From: Chloroflexota bacterium
Lineage (GTDB): Bacteria > Chloroflexota > Anaerolineae > J102
Direction: 5' to 3'
Length of the DNA stretch: 64,000 bases
Assembly (NCBI GenBank): GCA_029782215.1
Contig: JAKOVD010000147.1
Coordinates: 1 to 64,000 of the forward strand
The position numbers were made by a program, and so were the translations under genes. The number at the start of each line of letters is the position of its first letter. The first letter of the stretch is position 1. The notes under the pieces were generated by a model that saw only the letters and a list, made by a program, of their open reading frames with translations, searched no databases and had not been told where the DNA came from. Positions 10,423-20,038 of the stretch are shown piece after piece.

Positions 10423-11193
10423 TCAGCCCGTGTAGCGCATACCCGCCACAACAGGCAGGGTCCGGAACATGATGCCGAGGTCGACCCAGAACGAACGCTG
10501 CTCGATATACTGCAGGTCCCAGTGCACAATGTCGGGGAACGGAATGCTGCTGCGGCCGTTGATCTGGGCAAGCCCAGTCAGGCCCGGAAGAACGGACAGG
10601 CGGGGCAGGTACCAATCGAAATAGGCCTCGGCCTCGTAATCCATCGAGGGACGGGGGCCCACCAGGCTCATGGTGCCCGCAACCACGTTGAAGAGCTGCG
10701 GCAGTTCGTCGATGCTGGTCCGCCGCAGGATCTTGCCCACGCGCGTGATCACACGCCCATCCGCCGTCGGCTTCAACACGCCGCCATTGCTGTGCGGGCC
10801 CTTGGTGATCTCACCGCGAATCACCTTCTGGGCGAAGGCCTTGTGCGCGATGGTGTGGTCAACGCCCATCGTCATGGAACGGAACTTATAGAAAGTGAAC
10901 ACCCTACCCCCTAACCCCACGCGCCGCTGCCGGATCATGACCGGCCCCCCGTCTTCCAGCTTGATCGCCAGGAAGACGATGAAGAGAATGGGCGAGAGCA
11001 GGATCAGTGCTGTCAGGGAAATGACCAGGTCGAAGGTCCGTTTGGCAATCCGGTAACCGGGCGACATGGGAGCGGGTGGAACCACGGCAGTCACCTGCAG
11101 TGGCTGAGGTTCCGCGGCCGCCGGCGAGGGACGGAGCGCGGAGCCGATGATACTCGGCTTACTTGTGATCATGTCGGCTTCGTTCCTCATCAT
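10423..11193 (-). CDS. Undecaprenyl-phosphate sugar (priming) transferase
   Basis: [19 protein letters not shown]...KFRSM...[26 protein letters not shown]...[13 protein letters not shown]: bacterial sugar transferase. Confidence 0.95.
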   Translation of the reverse strand: MMRNEADMITSKPSIIGSALRPSPAAAEPQPLQVTAVVPPAPMSPGYRIAKRTFDLVISLTALILLSPILFIVFLAIKLEDGGPVMIRQRRVGLGGRVFTFYKFRSMTMGVDHTIAHKAFAQKVIRGEITKGPHSNGGVLKPTADGRVITRVGKILRRTSIDELPQLFNVVAGTMSLVGPRPSMDYEAEAYFDWYLPRLSVLPGLTGLAQINGRSSIPFPDIVHWDLQYIEQRSFWVDLGIMFRTLPVVAGMRYTG

Positions 11194-11291
11194 GGCGGCA
11201 ATGGACGCCCTGGCGTTGGCAGATGATGGGACTAGCTGGGTGGCGAAGGCAGCGTCGGGATGGCACGGGGAGCCGACTGGATGACTTCGAT

Positions 11292-12590
11292 TCAGGGGGC
11301 CGGCGTCCAGTAACGAATCGTCAACTTCGGACGCGAGGCGGGGTTGTTATACTCGGCCGAGGCAAAGGCGTACTGCACCTTGGCTTCGGCTTGAGCTTTG
11401 AGGAGAAGACCGTGGTTGGTGGTGGAATCGAACAACCACGAGCGGACAAGAGACGTCACATCCCAGGATTGCCAGGCGCTGACATCGCCCACGACACGCT
11501 GGCTGATGGGCGAGCCATAGCGATCAGAAGGGACCGCGTTGGCGCCAGGCTGGCCCCAGGGTTTGCCCTGGGCGGCCTGCTGCCAGGTCACCTGGGATGG
11601 CGTCCAGTCGCGATTGAGCTGATAAAGATCGACAACAGCAGGATTGTCGTTGCTTTGAGTCAAAGCCCACAGGTTAAGGGTCGCCTCGACCACGTGGGCA
11701 TTGCCTGGCAGGCCCGCCAGCTCGAATCGCAAGATAGGAGACATGACGTCAGGCTGCCTGAGCATAAGTCGGTCTACATTAGCATAGTTTGTCGAAATCT
11801 CCCAAGCGTTGAGATAGCTGTCAACAAGACCACTGTACCCGCCATCGGTGGGCTGCAGAACCAGGGTCACCGGCTGCGGCGTGGGCTTGGGATAACCTCG
11901 CAGTTGGGAAGGCAAGTAGCCGTAAGAAACAAGGGGGACGTGCGTGGGGGTGATCGTCGGCGTAGGTGTGCGTGTCGGCGATACCGTGGCCGTGGGCGTA
12001 GGTGTGGGAGGAGGCGTGTCGGTCGGCGTGGGGGTGGCGAAAGGCTGCTGGTCGCAGGTGACCTGGAGCGTATAGGCCCCGGCGCTGCCGCCGTATCCGT
12101 CCACCACGATCAGATGATTGCCCGGGGGCAGGGAAGGAATACTGAGGCTGGAGTCGGCGCCATAACACTGCCCGAAATCGCTGTTGACGAACAGAAAGAC
12201 ATCGAGATCCAGGCTCTGGCCGGGCAAGGGCGCCTGGCTCAGCGTCAGCGTCAACGGCATCGTCGCGCTGGTCTGCAGTTGGTAAAAGTGTTCCGGACCG
12301 GTCTCCGGCCAGTCAGGCCGGCAGGGGTAGGTGTCGATCCGGTTCTCGCCTCCGGTGGTGTCGCCACGGTAAACGCCCTGGCAGAAGGCGGGCGTCACCG
12401 GGCCGACATCGAGGGCAGGCGTCGATGCCGGTCTACCGGCGCCCCCCGCAGGACCACCCAGGGCCGCGCTGCTGGATGCAGCATGGCTCTGGGTGGCGTA
12501 GAGGGCGCTCAGACTGGTCAGGCTGAGAAGGAAGACGGTAGCGAGGTAGAGAACGACGCGACGCCGCCGTGCTGACAGACGGAGACACAT
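11292..12590 (-). CDS. Secreted DNRLRE-domain protein with Thr/Pro linker
   Basis: Signal peptide; DSYLNAWEISTNYANVDRLMLRQPDVMSPILRFELAGLPGNAHVVEATLNLWAL...WDVTSLVRSWL. Confidence 0.75.
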   Translation of the reverse strand: MCLRLSARRRRVVLYLATVFLLSLTSLSALYATQSHAASSSAALGGPAGGAGRPASTPALDVGPVTPAFCQGVYRGDTTGGENRIDTYPCRPDWPETGPEHFYQLQTSATMPLTLTLSQAPLPGQSLDLDVFLFVNSDFGQCYGADSSLSIPSLPPGNHLIVVDGYGGSAGAYTLQVTCDQQPFATPTPTDTPPPTPTPTATVSPTRTPTPTITPTHVPLVSYGYLPSQLRGYPKPTPQPVTLVLQPTDGGYSGLVDSYLNAWEISTNYANVDRLMLRQPDVMSPILRFELAGLPGNAHVVEATLNLWALTQSNDNPAVVDLYQLNRDWTPSQVTWQQAAQGKPWGQPGANAVPSDRYGSPISQRVVGDVSAWQSWDVTSLVRSWLFDSTTNHGLLLKAQAEAKVQYAFASAEYNNPASRPKLTIRYWTPAP

Positions 12591-12653
12591 AGGGGAGGAG
12601 GCGCTGTGGACCTTGCTCCTTCACCTGGAGGGTTGCGGAAACAGCCGCAGCGC

Positions 12654-15326
12654 CTAGCGCATCATCATCGGCATGAAGAGGTGCTCCGTGTACTCGACAG
12701 TACTGGTGGGCGTGGCCGTCGCCGCCGCGGTGATGGTCGCGGTGGCCGTCGGCGTCGGCGTGGCCGTTGCCGTAGGTGTTGCCGTGACCGCCGTGGTGGG
12801 GGTCGCCGTGAGGGTGCCCAGAGGCTCGTGGCGGAAATGCCAGGTGAGCTGAATGCCGGCCTGCACGGGCAGCACCACGGAGCTGGCAGGCTTGCCTTCG
12901 CCGTAGCCAGGCGGCGCCGTTTCGCTCAGGAAGTAATTTCCCGGCGCGAGGTTGGCAAACGAATAGCTGCCGTCAGCGCCGCTGGTGGTCTGCTGGTTGG
13001 TGGGATTGCCAACGCCGGTGAGCGTCAGGACGGCGCCGCCCAACCCTTCGCCCGGATCCGGCTGGTTGTTGCCGTTGGCGTCACGATAGGCCATGCCGTT
13101 GATGACGCCGACGCTCGGCGTCGCCGTCGGAGTGGTCGTGGCGGTCGGCGTCACGGTCGGCGTCGCGGTGGTGGTGGGAGTGACGGTCGGGGTCGGGGTG
13201 TCAGTCGGCGTAGGTGTGGGCGTGGCTTCGACGATCTCCTGCACCTTGCGCACGTCGACATGATGGATGTACTCGTCGCCATCCGGCACACCCAGGTGGC
13301 TGCGACTGTCGATGTAGAAGTCAGCATAGCCGATCGGATTGTTCACCGTGGCGCCGATGCCATTGTTGAAGTTGCCGTCTTCGATCACGAAGACCGCCAC
13401 CTTCCACTTGCCAGTGTCCGTTTTCTTCACGTAGGTGACGTTGCCAGGCACCTTGCCTTCGTCGACCAGGACGCCGTCAATGGCCAGGCCACGGCGAACG
13501 GTCCAGTCGTTGATGCTGTAGAGCTGCGCCGCCTTGGGACCCTGCACCGAATCGTAGACCAGCAGCCACTCATCGGTGCCCTTGTCAAGGTAGGTCACGG
13601 TGACGTAGGCCTTGAAGGTGCTGTCTGCGGGAGGCTGCGACCGGGCAAAATAGCGGTCATCGGCATCGAAGTAGAAGTACCATTGCCCGGTCTTCTGGTC
13701 AGTGCGTCGCGCCACCCACCCCGGATCGACCGAAATCTGGACGCCGTTGGGGCCGTAGGTCCCGTAGAGACCGGCGTCACGCAGCTCCTGACTGTAAGGG
13801 CTCGTGTTGTAGTGCGAGATGGTCTTGTCCTCGGCGGGCGTCTCAGGGCGATTCCATCCCATCGTCGTGATCCGAACATCATCGGTCATGGGAATGGTCG
13901 CGCCTCTCTTGTCAGGCAAGTCCTTCTGATAGAGGTAGAACTCGTGATTGCCGATGGTCGGCCAGATATTGCCGGTGCTCAGATAGGCGTAGGGCAGGAT
14001 GACGGGCCAACGATGTTCGCGCATGGTCGACCAGATCGAGGGTGGCGTATCTTGCCCCAGCTTGAAACCGGCGCCGAGGAACTTGGACGCCCACTCGGTA
14101 ATGGTAAAGTTGTCGGCCGGACTCGGCTTGGTGGGATCCTTGCTCCAGAAGCTGGAGAGCCGGAAGTAGTCGGCCTTGAGACCCAGGGCGAACTGCGTCG
14201 CCCAGTAGAACTCATTTGGCGTCGACATCATGTAGCCGTAGCTTTCCAGCGCCGAAGCCGTAATGCCACTGTACGAGCGCACCTGGTCGTGAAACGCCGT
14301 GCAGTTGACGGAAGGATCCGCAGCTCGACACGCCTCCATGAAGTCGAAGTCGGAGGTCGTATTATTGACGGAAAGGCCCACACCGCGGGTCGCCGCGTAA
14401 GCGGCGATGTCGCGCCTCTCGTACGACTTCTGGTAGAAGGGCGCGTTCTGGATGAGCAACTGGATCTTGGGAGACCCTGGGGCCACGTAGAACGCAGCAA
14501 CATGGGTGTCGATCGCCCATCTGACAAAGTCGAGCCATGCGCTAATGGACAGGCCGTTGGCCATCAGACTGGGATCGTCCTCATCGTCGGCGGGCTTGTT
14601 CTCCCCGTCCTTGCCGGTGCCGATGGCGACCCAGGCGACCTTGTCCTTAAGCGGTGAGGACAGGAGATGCTGGGCCAGGGCATTGACGAAGGCGGCGTAC
14701 TGAGCCTTGTAGTAGGCATCCGTATACTTGGGCAGGTACCAGTCGATGTTGTCGGGCTGGCCGTCGCCGTTGCAGTCGCGGTAGTCGAGCTCCTGCGATT
14801 TGACGCGGGTGTCGTCGGCAGTGCCCAGGACGCCATCCGGCCCGGCCTGCACCCACTTCGGCGTCATGTCAATGCCGCCCAACGGGTTGGTAGGCGTACA
14901 GCCGACGTAGCGGCCAGTATAGGTGTACAGGGCGATGCCAACCTGTTTGTAACCCGCATTCACGCTGTTGGTGATGAAGGAATCGATACTGCTGAAGTCG
15001 TAGCCGCCCTTGGTCGAGTTGAGAGAAGCCCAGGTGAAGAAGGCGTAGGAGCCAACGGCGCTGTACTTGCTCGCCGGCTGCAGGATCTTGGCCTTGTCAG
15101 CATCACTTGACGGGTTCTCAACGTAATAGCCGGACTCGCCTGCCGGGGGTGGCGCATAATCGATGCTCGCGGGTTGAGCAGGCGCCTGGGCAGGGCTTGC
15201 GGGCGTCGGCGCGTCGGACGCATCATTGGCTGCACGCGTCGAGCCAGTGGCGACGACCACCGGGACGGCGACCGCAGCCAGCAGAACGAAGACGGTGCCG
15301 AGTAGAAGGAGGGCCTTCTTACTCAT
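12654..15326 (-). CDS. Secreted TIM-barrel-like protein with SdrD B-like domain, Thr/Pro linkers and C-terminal LFMPMMMR
   Basis: Signal peptide MSKKALLLLGTVFVLLAAVAVPV; GMAYRDANGNNQPDPGEGLGGAVLTLTG...TTSGADGSYSFANLAPGNYFLSETAPPGY (SdrD_B-like); TPT linkers. Confidence 0.7.
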   Translation of the reverse strand: MSKKALLLLGTVFVLLAAVAVPVVVATGSTRAANDASDAPTPASPAQAPAQPASIDYAPPPAGESGYYVENPSSDADKAKILQPASKYSAVGSYAFFTWASLNSTKGGYDFSSIDSFITNSVNAGYKQVGIALYTYTGRYVGCTPTNPLGGIDMTPKWVQAGPDGVLGTADDTRVKSQELDYRDCNGDGQPDNIDWYLPKYTDAYYKAQYAAFVNALAQHLLSSPLKDKVAWVAIGTGKDGENKPADDEDDPSLMANGLSISAWLDFVRWAIDTHVAAFYVAPGSPKIQLLIQNAPFYQKSYERRDIAAYAATRGVGLSVNNTTSDFDFMEACRAADPSVNCTAFHDQVRSYSGITASALESYGYMMSTPNEFYWATQFALGLKADYFRLSSFWSKDPTKPSPADNFTITEWASKFLGAGFKLGQDTPPSIWSTMREHRWPVILPYAYLSTGNIWPTIGNHEFYLYQKDLPDKRGATIPMTDDVRITTMGWNRPETPAEDKTISHYNTSPYSQELRDAGLYGTYGPNGVQISVDPGWVARRTDQKTGQWYFYFDADDRYFARSQPPADSTFKAYVTVTYLDKGTDEWLLVYDSVQGPKAAQLYSINDWTVRRGLAIDGVLVDEGKVPGNVTYVKKTDTGKWKVAVFVIEDGNFNNGIGATVNNPIGYADFYIDSRSHLGVPDGDEYIHHVDVRKVQEIVEATPTPTPTDTPTPTVTPTTTATPTVTPTATTTPTATPSVGVINGMAYRDANGNNQPDPGEGLGGAVLTLTGVGNPTNQQTTSGADGSYSFANLAPGNYFLSETAPPGYGEGKPASSVVLPVQAGIQLTWHFRHEPLGTLTATPTTAVTATPTATATPTPTATATITAAATATPTSTVEYTEHLFMPMMMR

Positions 15327-15632
15327 CATGGTGTTGAACCTCCGGGACATTGGGTGATCATTGGCCCATCGGGGTGGTCGTACTCGCCTAAGAGCTGGTA
15401 CGCCGGAAGGGCGCAACCGTACGACCACACAGCCGAGAGCTCCTACGGGCGCCAGGGGATTCGCCCATCATTCTAGTAGTGAGACTTGGAAATTCCATGA
15501 AAACGGGCGGGGTGGCAGATGAAAGATTTTTCACATGCACACGTCCTGGCGAAGCGGGAAGCTATCATACCATAGCGGATGAGGCCGACCAAAGGCATTT
15601 TGCCGCCGGGAGCCGCCCCCGCCATACTCGTG

Positions 15633-15680
15633 GTAACGACTTCAGTCGTCGCTTTGCGAAAGAGCGACTGAAGTCGTTAC
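15633..15680. repeat. Hairpin repeat GTAACGACTTCAGTCG...CGACTGAAGTCGTTAC
   Basis: 16-bp perfect arms; overlaps the first base of the downstream gene's stop codon. Confidence 0.9.
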
Positions 15681-16990
15681 TACATGAGGCCACGCCGCTG
15701 TTGCAGGCGATCCCACAGCCACAAAAAGACAACCAGCATGACCAAAGGCTGAAAAGGCAGAGCATAGCGACCGTTTTCGCCATACTCCATCATGGCCTGC
15801 AGGACAGAGGCCGCCAACACAAGAAGGACCAGGAACAGGTCAAGCGCCTTGTCAAAGCGCCTGCCCACGGCGAGAGCGTACAGGTAGCCCGCAGCGATGA
15901 TGAGAAAGAGAAGATTGACGCCCACGAGCAGCAGCCGTTCGCCAAACCACACCACCCCCAGAATGCTTTCCACTGCGGCTGGATGAAGCCTGTCGGGGAC
16001 CCAGTAGATGGGCGCGCGCCAGTAGCTCACCCAGGCCTTGGCCACACTTTGCGCGTACAGAAGAGGATGAGCGACGAAAAGACCTACCGACATCCGGGTC
16101 AGTTTCTGCGACAGGGCGCCGTACGAGAGACCCGTCGCCCGCATCATCTCGGGATAGGCCCGCCAGATCGTCATCGTCTGCCACCCACTCTCCGCCAGCC
16201 TTTCCTCCCGGTAGCGCAGATAGATATCCCTAATCGTCCCATACTCTGCCGGCGCTCGCTCGATGAAGCCGCCGCTGTGCTGGGTGAGGTTGTAGCCGGT
16301 ATTCGTGGTCAGGCCGAAATAGCCCACGGTGGCCCGGTTGAACAGGCCCCAACCCACGATAAGAACCGCGGCCGGGATGATGACGGCAGCCAGGCCGGCC
16401 ACACGATCCGCCCGCCGCGCACTCGTGAGGCGCCATTGATAAAGGAAGTAGAGCAAATACACCGGCAGCAGAAAGAGCAGCAGGGGTCGTGTCAGCGCCG
16501 CCCATCCCAAGACCACGCCCAACCCCAGCTCATAGAGGAGCCGCCCTGAGGGGCCGGCGTCCTGCGCCTGCACCACCAGCCACACGGACAGGACCACCAG
16601 GAAGGTGCTCAATGCCTCCGAGAGGATGCTCGCCTCGAAGAAGAGCAGGTTCATGGTGAGGGCGTAGGCCAAACCCATCACGAAGGAGGCCCGCACACTC
16701 CTGGTGCGCCGGTAGGCAAGTTGGAACAGCATCAACGAGATGCCAATGCCCATCAGCGATTGGATCAGCCAGACGGCCCTGTAGCTTCCCCCCGCGGCAA
16801 ACAGCAGCAGGGGAAAGCCGGGGGACCGCGCCCCATTGTAGCCGGTAAAATCCAGCGTGCGGAGCTGCAGCGCCAGGCTTTCGTAGCCCGGTGAATCGGG
16901 AAAGACGATGGGTTCATAGACGAGCCAGAAGGCCGCCCGCAGCAGCACACCCACCACCCCCAACAAGACCAACGCCCTGGTCTTGCTCAT
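15680..16990 (-). CDS. Multi-pass membrane glycosyltransferase (GT39/ArnT-like)
   Basis: Many TM helices, YEPIVFPDSPGYESLALQLRTLDFTGYNGARSPGFPLLL. Confidence 0.7.
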   Translation of the reverse strand: MSKTRALVLLGVVGVLLRAAFWLVYEPIVFPDSPGYESLALQLRTLDFTGYNGARSPGFPLLLFAAGGSYRAVWLIQSLMGIGISLMLFQLAYRRTRSVRASFVMGLAYALTMNLLFFEASILSEALSTFLVVLSVWLVVQAQDAGPSGRLLYELGLGVVLGWAALTRPLLLFLLPVYLLYFLYQWRLTSARRADRVAGLAAVIIPAAVLIVGWGLFNRATVGYFGLTTNTGYNLTQHSGGFIERAPAEYGTIRDIYLRYREERLAESGWQTMTIWRAYPEMMRATGLSYGALSQKLTRMSVGLFVAHPLLYAQSVAKAWVSYWRAPIYWVPDRLHPAAVESILGVVWFGERLLLVGVNLLFLIIAAGYLYALAVGRRFDKALDLFLVLLVLAASVLQAMMEYGENGRYALPFQPLVMLVVFLWLWDRLQQRRGLM

Positions 16991-17051
16991 CCCGGACTGC
17001 TTCGTGGTTCCGTTCATCATTCGGCAGGCGGGACGGCAGCCGCTTGCGTCT

Positions 17052-17507
17052 TCATCGACTGCGCCCTGCCAGGAACGCCTTGATGTCCAGGTGCAGCGTC
17101 GTCTCCGGCGGCTCATAGCGCCGGAAGGGCATGACGCGGGCGTGCCGGATGGCCTGAGGCAGGTCGACGAGATCGAAGCAGGCCAGCAGATAGCCGTCGG
17201 CGGCGAAACGACGCAGGATCTGCTCCTGGTGGCGGTCGTAGCGATCGGGATTGGGCACCCCCACCAGACGGGCGCCGAGGGTCAAGGCCTCGATGACGGT
17301 GCCAAAGCCGCCGTGTGCAATGACCAGGGAGGCCTGCGCCAGCAGGTCCGTGATCGACGGGCGCAGCCGGAACCATTCGCCGTGCTTCGGCTCATAGGCA
17401 CCCTCGCCGATCTGGAAGAGGATCGGTTCTCCTAGCGAGGGCGCCAGGTCGTCGACGGCCCGCACCAGGGGATCGAAGTCGGTCGTACCGACCGTGCAGA
17501 AGATCAT
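17052..17507 (-). CDS. PssE/Alg13-like glycosyltransferase subunit
   Basis: MIFCTVGTTDFDPLVRAVD...ASLVIAHGGFGTVIEALTLGARLVGVPN. Confidence 0.9.
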   Translation of the reverse strand: MIFCTVGTTDFDPLVRAVDDLAPSLGEPILFQIGEGAYEPKHGEWFRLRPSITDLLAQASLVIAHGGFGTVIEALTLGARLVGVPNPDRYDRHQEQILRRFAADGYLLACFDLVDLPQAIRHARVMPFRRYEPPETTLHLDIKAFLAGRSR

Positions 17508-17525
17508 AGGTCGAAGCTGCCGGCG

Positions 17526-18020
17526 CTAGAGAAGGCGGCCGGCATAGCGGGCGCGCGGATAATCGGCCAGGTAGTGCTCCCACTGCACGTAGAAGCGATC
17601 GGCCAGGTGGAAGCGATAGATCAGCCGCGCCGTCGACGTCAGAGTCTCGACCTTGGACGCCGTTTCCACGTAGATAACGGGAATCCGCCGCGTTTTGGCG
17701 GCAATGGCCAGGGGAATCTGCAGGCTGGGTCCGGCGCCAATGAGGGCGTCGGGCCGGGCCTCGGCCAGGATGCGGCGCGCCTGCACCAGCGCCCGCGGCA
17801 TCTTGCGCAGCACCGTCCAAACGCCCTCCGTCGCGCCCATCCGCTTCTCGCGCGGCTGCGTCATCCGGTAGACCGGACCCTGGGCAGCGATTTTGTGCTC
17901 AGAGACCGTGTCGTAGTCGGCGACGACGTAACAGTAGTCGAAGTCCGGGCCCAGCAGGTCCACCAGGCGGAGCATCTGCTTGGTGTGGCCGCCGGCGCCC
18001 AGAACGATGAGAAGGCGCAT
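17526..18020 (-). CDS. PssD/Alg14-like glycosyltransferase subunit
   Basis: MRLLIVLGAGGHTKQMLRL...DALIGAGPSLQIPLAIAAKTRRIPVIYVET. Confidence 0.9.
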   Translation of the reverse strand: MRLLIVLGAGGHTKQMLRLVDLLGPDFDYCYVVADYDTVSEHKIAAQGPVYRMTQPREKRMGATEGVWTVLRKMPRALVQARRILAEARPDALIGAGPSLQIPLAIAAKTRRIPVIYVETASKVETLTSTARLIYRFHLADRFYVQWEHYLADYPRARYAGRLL

Positions 18021-18030
18021 GGGTGAAAGG

Positions 18031-18177
18031 AAGTGGGAAATGCGAATTGCGAAGTGCGAAGGTCGTGGTGCGTGATGCGTGATACGTGAGAAGACGTGTC
18101 CTCGGTCCTCCGTTCTCTGTCTTCAGTTCTCCGTCCTCTGCCGTCTGACGACTGGCGACTGACGACTGACGACTGTC
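18031..18177. repeat. Heptanucleotide-register tract T4 (21 x 7 nt)
   Basis: aagtggg|aaatgcg|aattgcg|aagtgcg|aaggtcg|tggtgcg|tgatgcg|tgatacg|tgagaag|acgtgtc|ctcggtc|ctccgtt|ctctgtc|ttcagtt|ctccgtc|ctctgcc|gtctgac|gactggc|gactgac|gactgac|gactgtc. Confidence 0.9.
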
Positions 18178-19100
18178 TCAAAGACCCACGTCCGCAGGTC
18201 GATGGTCGGGGCGAAACCAAGATAGCGGCGGATACGGCTGAGGTCGGCGTACTGCGACGGCCGGGCTTCGCTGTTGGCGGCGGTGTCGACCCGCGGCGCT
18301 GAAGCGATGCCGGATGCGGCGAGGCACCAGTCCGCCAGTTCTTGCAGGCTTGTCAGCTTGCCACTCCCGACGTTGAGCGTCAAGCCGGACGGCAGGTCTG
18401 TGGCCAGGGCGAGCGTGAAAGCCCGCAGCACATCCTCCACGTGGACGAAGTCGAACGCCGTGGCAGGATTGCCGTGGATGGTGGGGGGAACACCCCCAAG
18501 CACGGCGGTCAGAAACCGGCCTTCGACGGTGATGCGCAGGTCACCGGCGGAACTATGCCCGAACACCTGGAAGATGCGCAGAATGGTCGTGTGCAGGCCG
18601 AAGGCGCGGCTGTACATGCCGCAGTAGGCTTCGGCTGCGCCTTTGCTCACGCCGTAGGCGCTGACCGGCGCCAGGGGCGTGTCTTCGTCCAGGCAGCCCG
18701 CGGCCGCACCGTAGACGGCGCTCGTGGATGCGAGCAGAAAGCGACGGACCCCGGCCGCTTTGGCGGCTCGCAACGCCTGCAAGGCGCCCTGGGCGTTGAC
18801 CTGAAGATCAAACACGGGGTCCTGTTCGCTACGGTACTGAGGCTGCACCGCCAGGTGGACGACGGCGTCGCAACGCGCGGACGCCTCCGTGAGGGCATCC
18901 AGGTCGCGCACATCTCCCACGCACCAAGCCGCCAGCCCCAGGTCAGTATGCTCATGACGACCGAAGCCGATCACCTCGTGGCCCAGGTCCCGCAAGCGGG
19001 GCGCCAACCAGGAACCCAGGTAACCGCCAGCCCCGGTCACAAGGATGCGCACTTGCCGTTCCTCCGCAGACGCTGCCGGGCCTAGCCCTGCAGGTACCAC
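18123..19100 (-). CDS. NAD-dependent epimerase/dehydratase
   Basis: ILVTGAGGYLGSWLAPRL; YGVSKGAAE; C-terminus runs into tract T4. Confidence 0.9.
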   Translation of the reverse strand: MVPAGLGPAASAEERQVRILVTGAGGYLGSWLAPRLRDLGHEVIGFGRHEHTDLGLAAWCVGDVRDLDALTEASARCDAVVHLAVQPQYRSEQDPVFDLQVNAQGALQALRAAKAAGVRRFLLASTSAVYGAAAGCLDEDTPLAPVSAYGVSKGAAEAYCGMYSRAFGLHTTILRIFQVFGHSSAGDLRITVEGRFLTAVLGGVPPTIHGNPATAFDFVHVEDVLRAFTLALATDLPSGLTLNVGSGKLTSLQELADWCLAASGIASAPRVDTAANSEARPSQYADLSRIRRYLGFAPTIDLRTWVFETVVSRQSPVVRRQRTEN

Positions 19101-20038
19101 GCCACCGTGCGCTCGAGTCCGGTTTCCAGCTCCGTCTGCGGGCGGTAGTCGATCAGACGTTGAGCGCGGGCGATGCCTGCCAGGTGCCGGCGCACATCGC
19201 CGGGACGATCCGGGGCGTATTCGATCGGCCCATCGTAGTCCAGCGCCGCCGCCAGTCCCCGCACCAGCCGGTTGACCGTGATCTCCTCGCCGCTGGCAAG
19301 GTTCAGGACGCCCCCGCGCGCGGCATCGTTGGCCGCCACCCGCACCATCCCATCCGCCACATCGGTGACGAAGCTGTAGTCACGGGTCTGCTCTCCGTCG
19401 CCGAAGATGACCGGCACCTGCCCGGCCCTGATGCGCCGGATCACGATGGGAATGATGCCCGCATAATTGGCGTCGTTCTGGCGCGGGCCATAGTTGTTGA
19501 AGGGGCGCACGATCGTCGCGTCCAGCCCAAAAGTATGCTGGTAACTCTGAACGAGCAGGTCTGCCGCCGCCTTGGCAGCCGCATAGGGCGTGCGCGCCAG
19601 CAATGGGTGTTCCTCGTCCATCGGCACATAGGTTGCCGTGCCGTAAACCTCTGATGATGAACAGTGGACCAGCGTTTGGTAGTAGCCCTGGCGGCCCAGC
19701 TCACACACGGTCAGCGCCATCTCGTAGATCTTGCGCGCCGACCACTTCGGGCGCACCAGCGATGCCGGCAGCGGGATCGTGGCCAGATCGAAGACGATGT
19801 CCACTTCCTCGGCCCGCAGGATATCGCGCAGAGCGCGCACGTTGGTGATGTCGGTCCGGTAGAACTTCAGCCCAGGAAAGGCCGCGAAGGCGGCGTCAAG
19901 ATTGGACAGCCGCCCCAGCCACAGATTATCGACTACCACCAGATTCCCCGGCCGCTCGCGAATGAGGCGATCGGTCAGGTGGCTGCCGATGAACCCCGCT
20001 CCTCCCGTGACCAGCAGCGACTTACCGCCCAGTTCCAT
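19082..20038 (-). CDS. NAD-dependent epimerase/dehydratase (extended SDR)
   Basis: LLVTGGAGFIGSHLTDRLI; YAAAKAAADLLVQSYQHTFG; FNNYGPRQ. Confidence 0.93.
   Translation of the reverse strand: MELGGKSLLVTGGAGFIGSHLTDRLIRERPGNLVVVDNLWLGRLSNLDAAFAAFPGLKFYRTDITNVRALRDILRAEEVDIVFDLATIPLPASLVRPKWSARKIYEMALTVCELGRQGYYQTLVHCSSSEVYGTATYVPMDEEHPLLARTPYAAAKAAADLLVQSYQHTFGLDATIVRPFNNYGPRQNDANYAGIIPIVIRRIRAGQVPVIFGDGEQTRDYSFVTDVADGMVRVAANDAARGGVLNLASGEEITVNRLVRGLAAALDYDGPIEYAPDRPGDVRRHLAGIARAQRLIDYRPQTELETGLERTVAWYLQG

Noticed and set aside
12606-14657. 683-aa plus-strand ORF
   Set aside because: Antisense shadow of the 12654-15326 secreted protein; low-complexity Arg/Gly composition with no domain.
4236-15326. 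Thr/Pro-rich DNA as a mobile or satellite repeat
   Set aside because: Periodicity is explained by ACN-CCN codon repeats of linker segments within ORFs.
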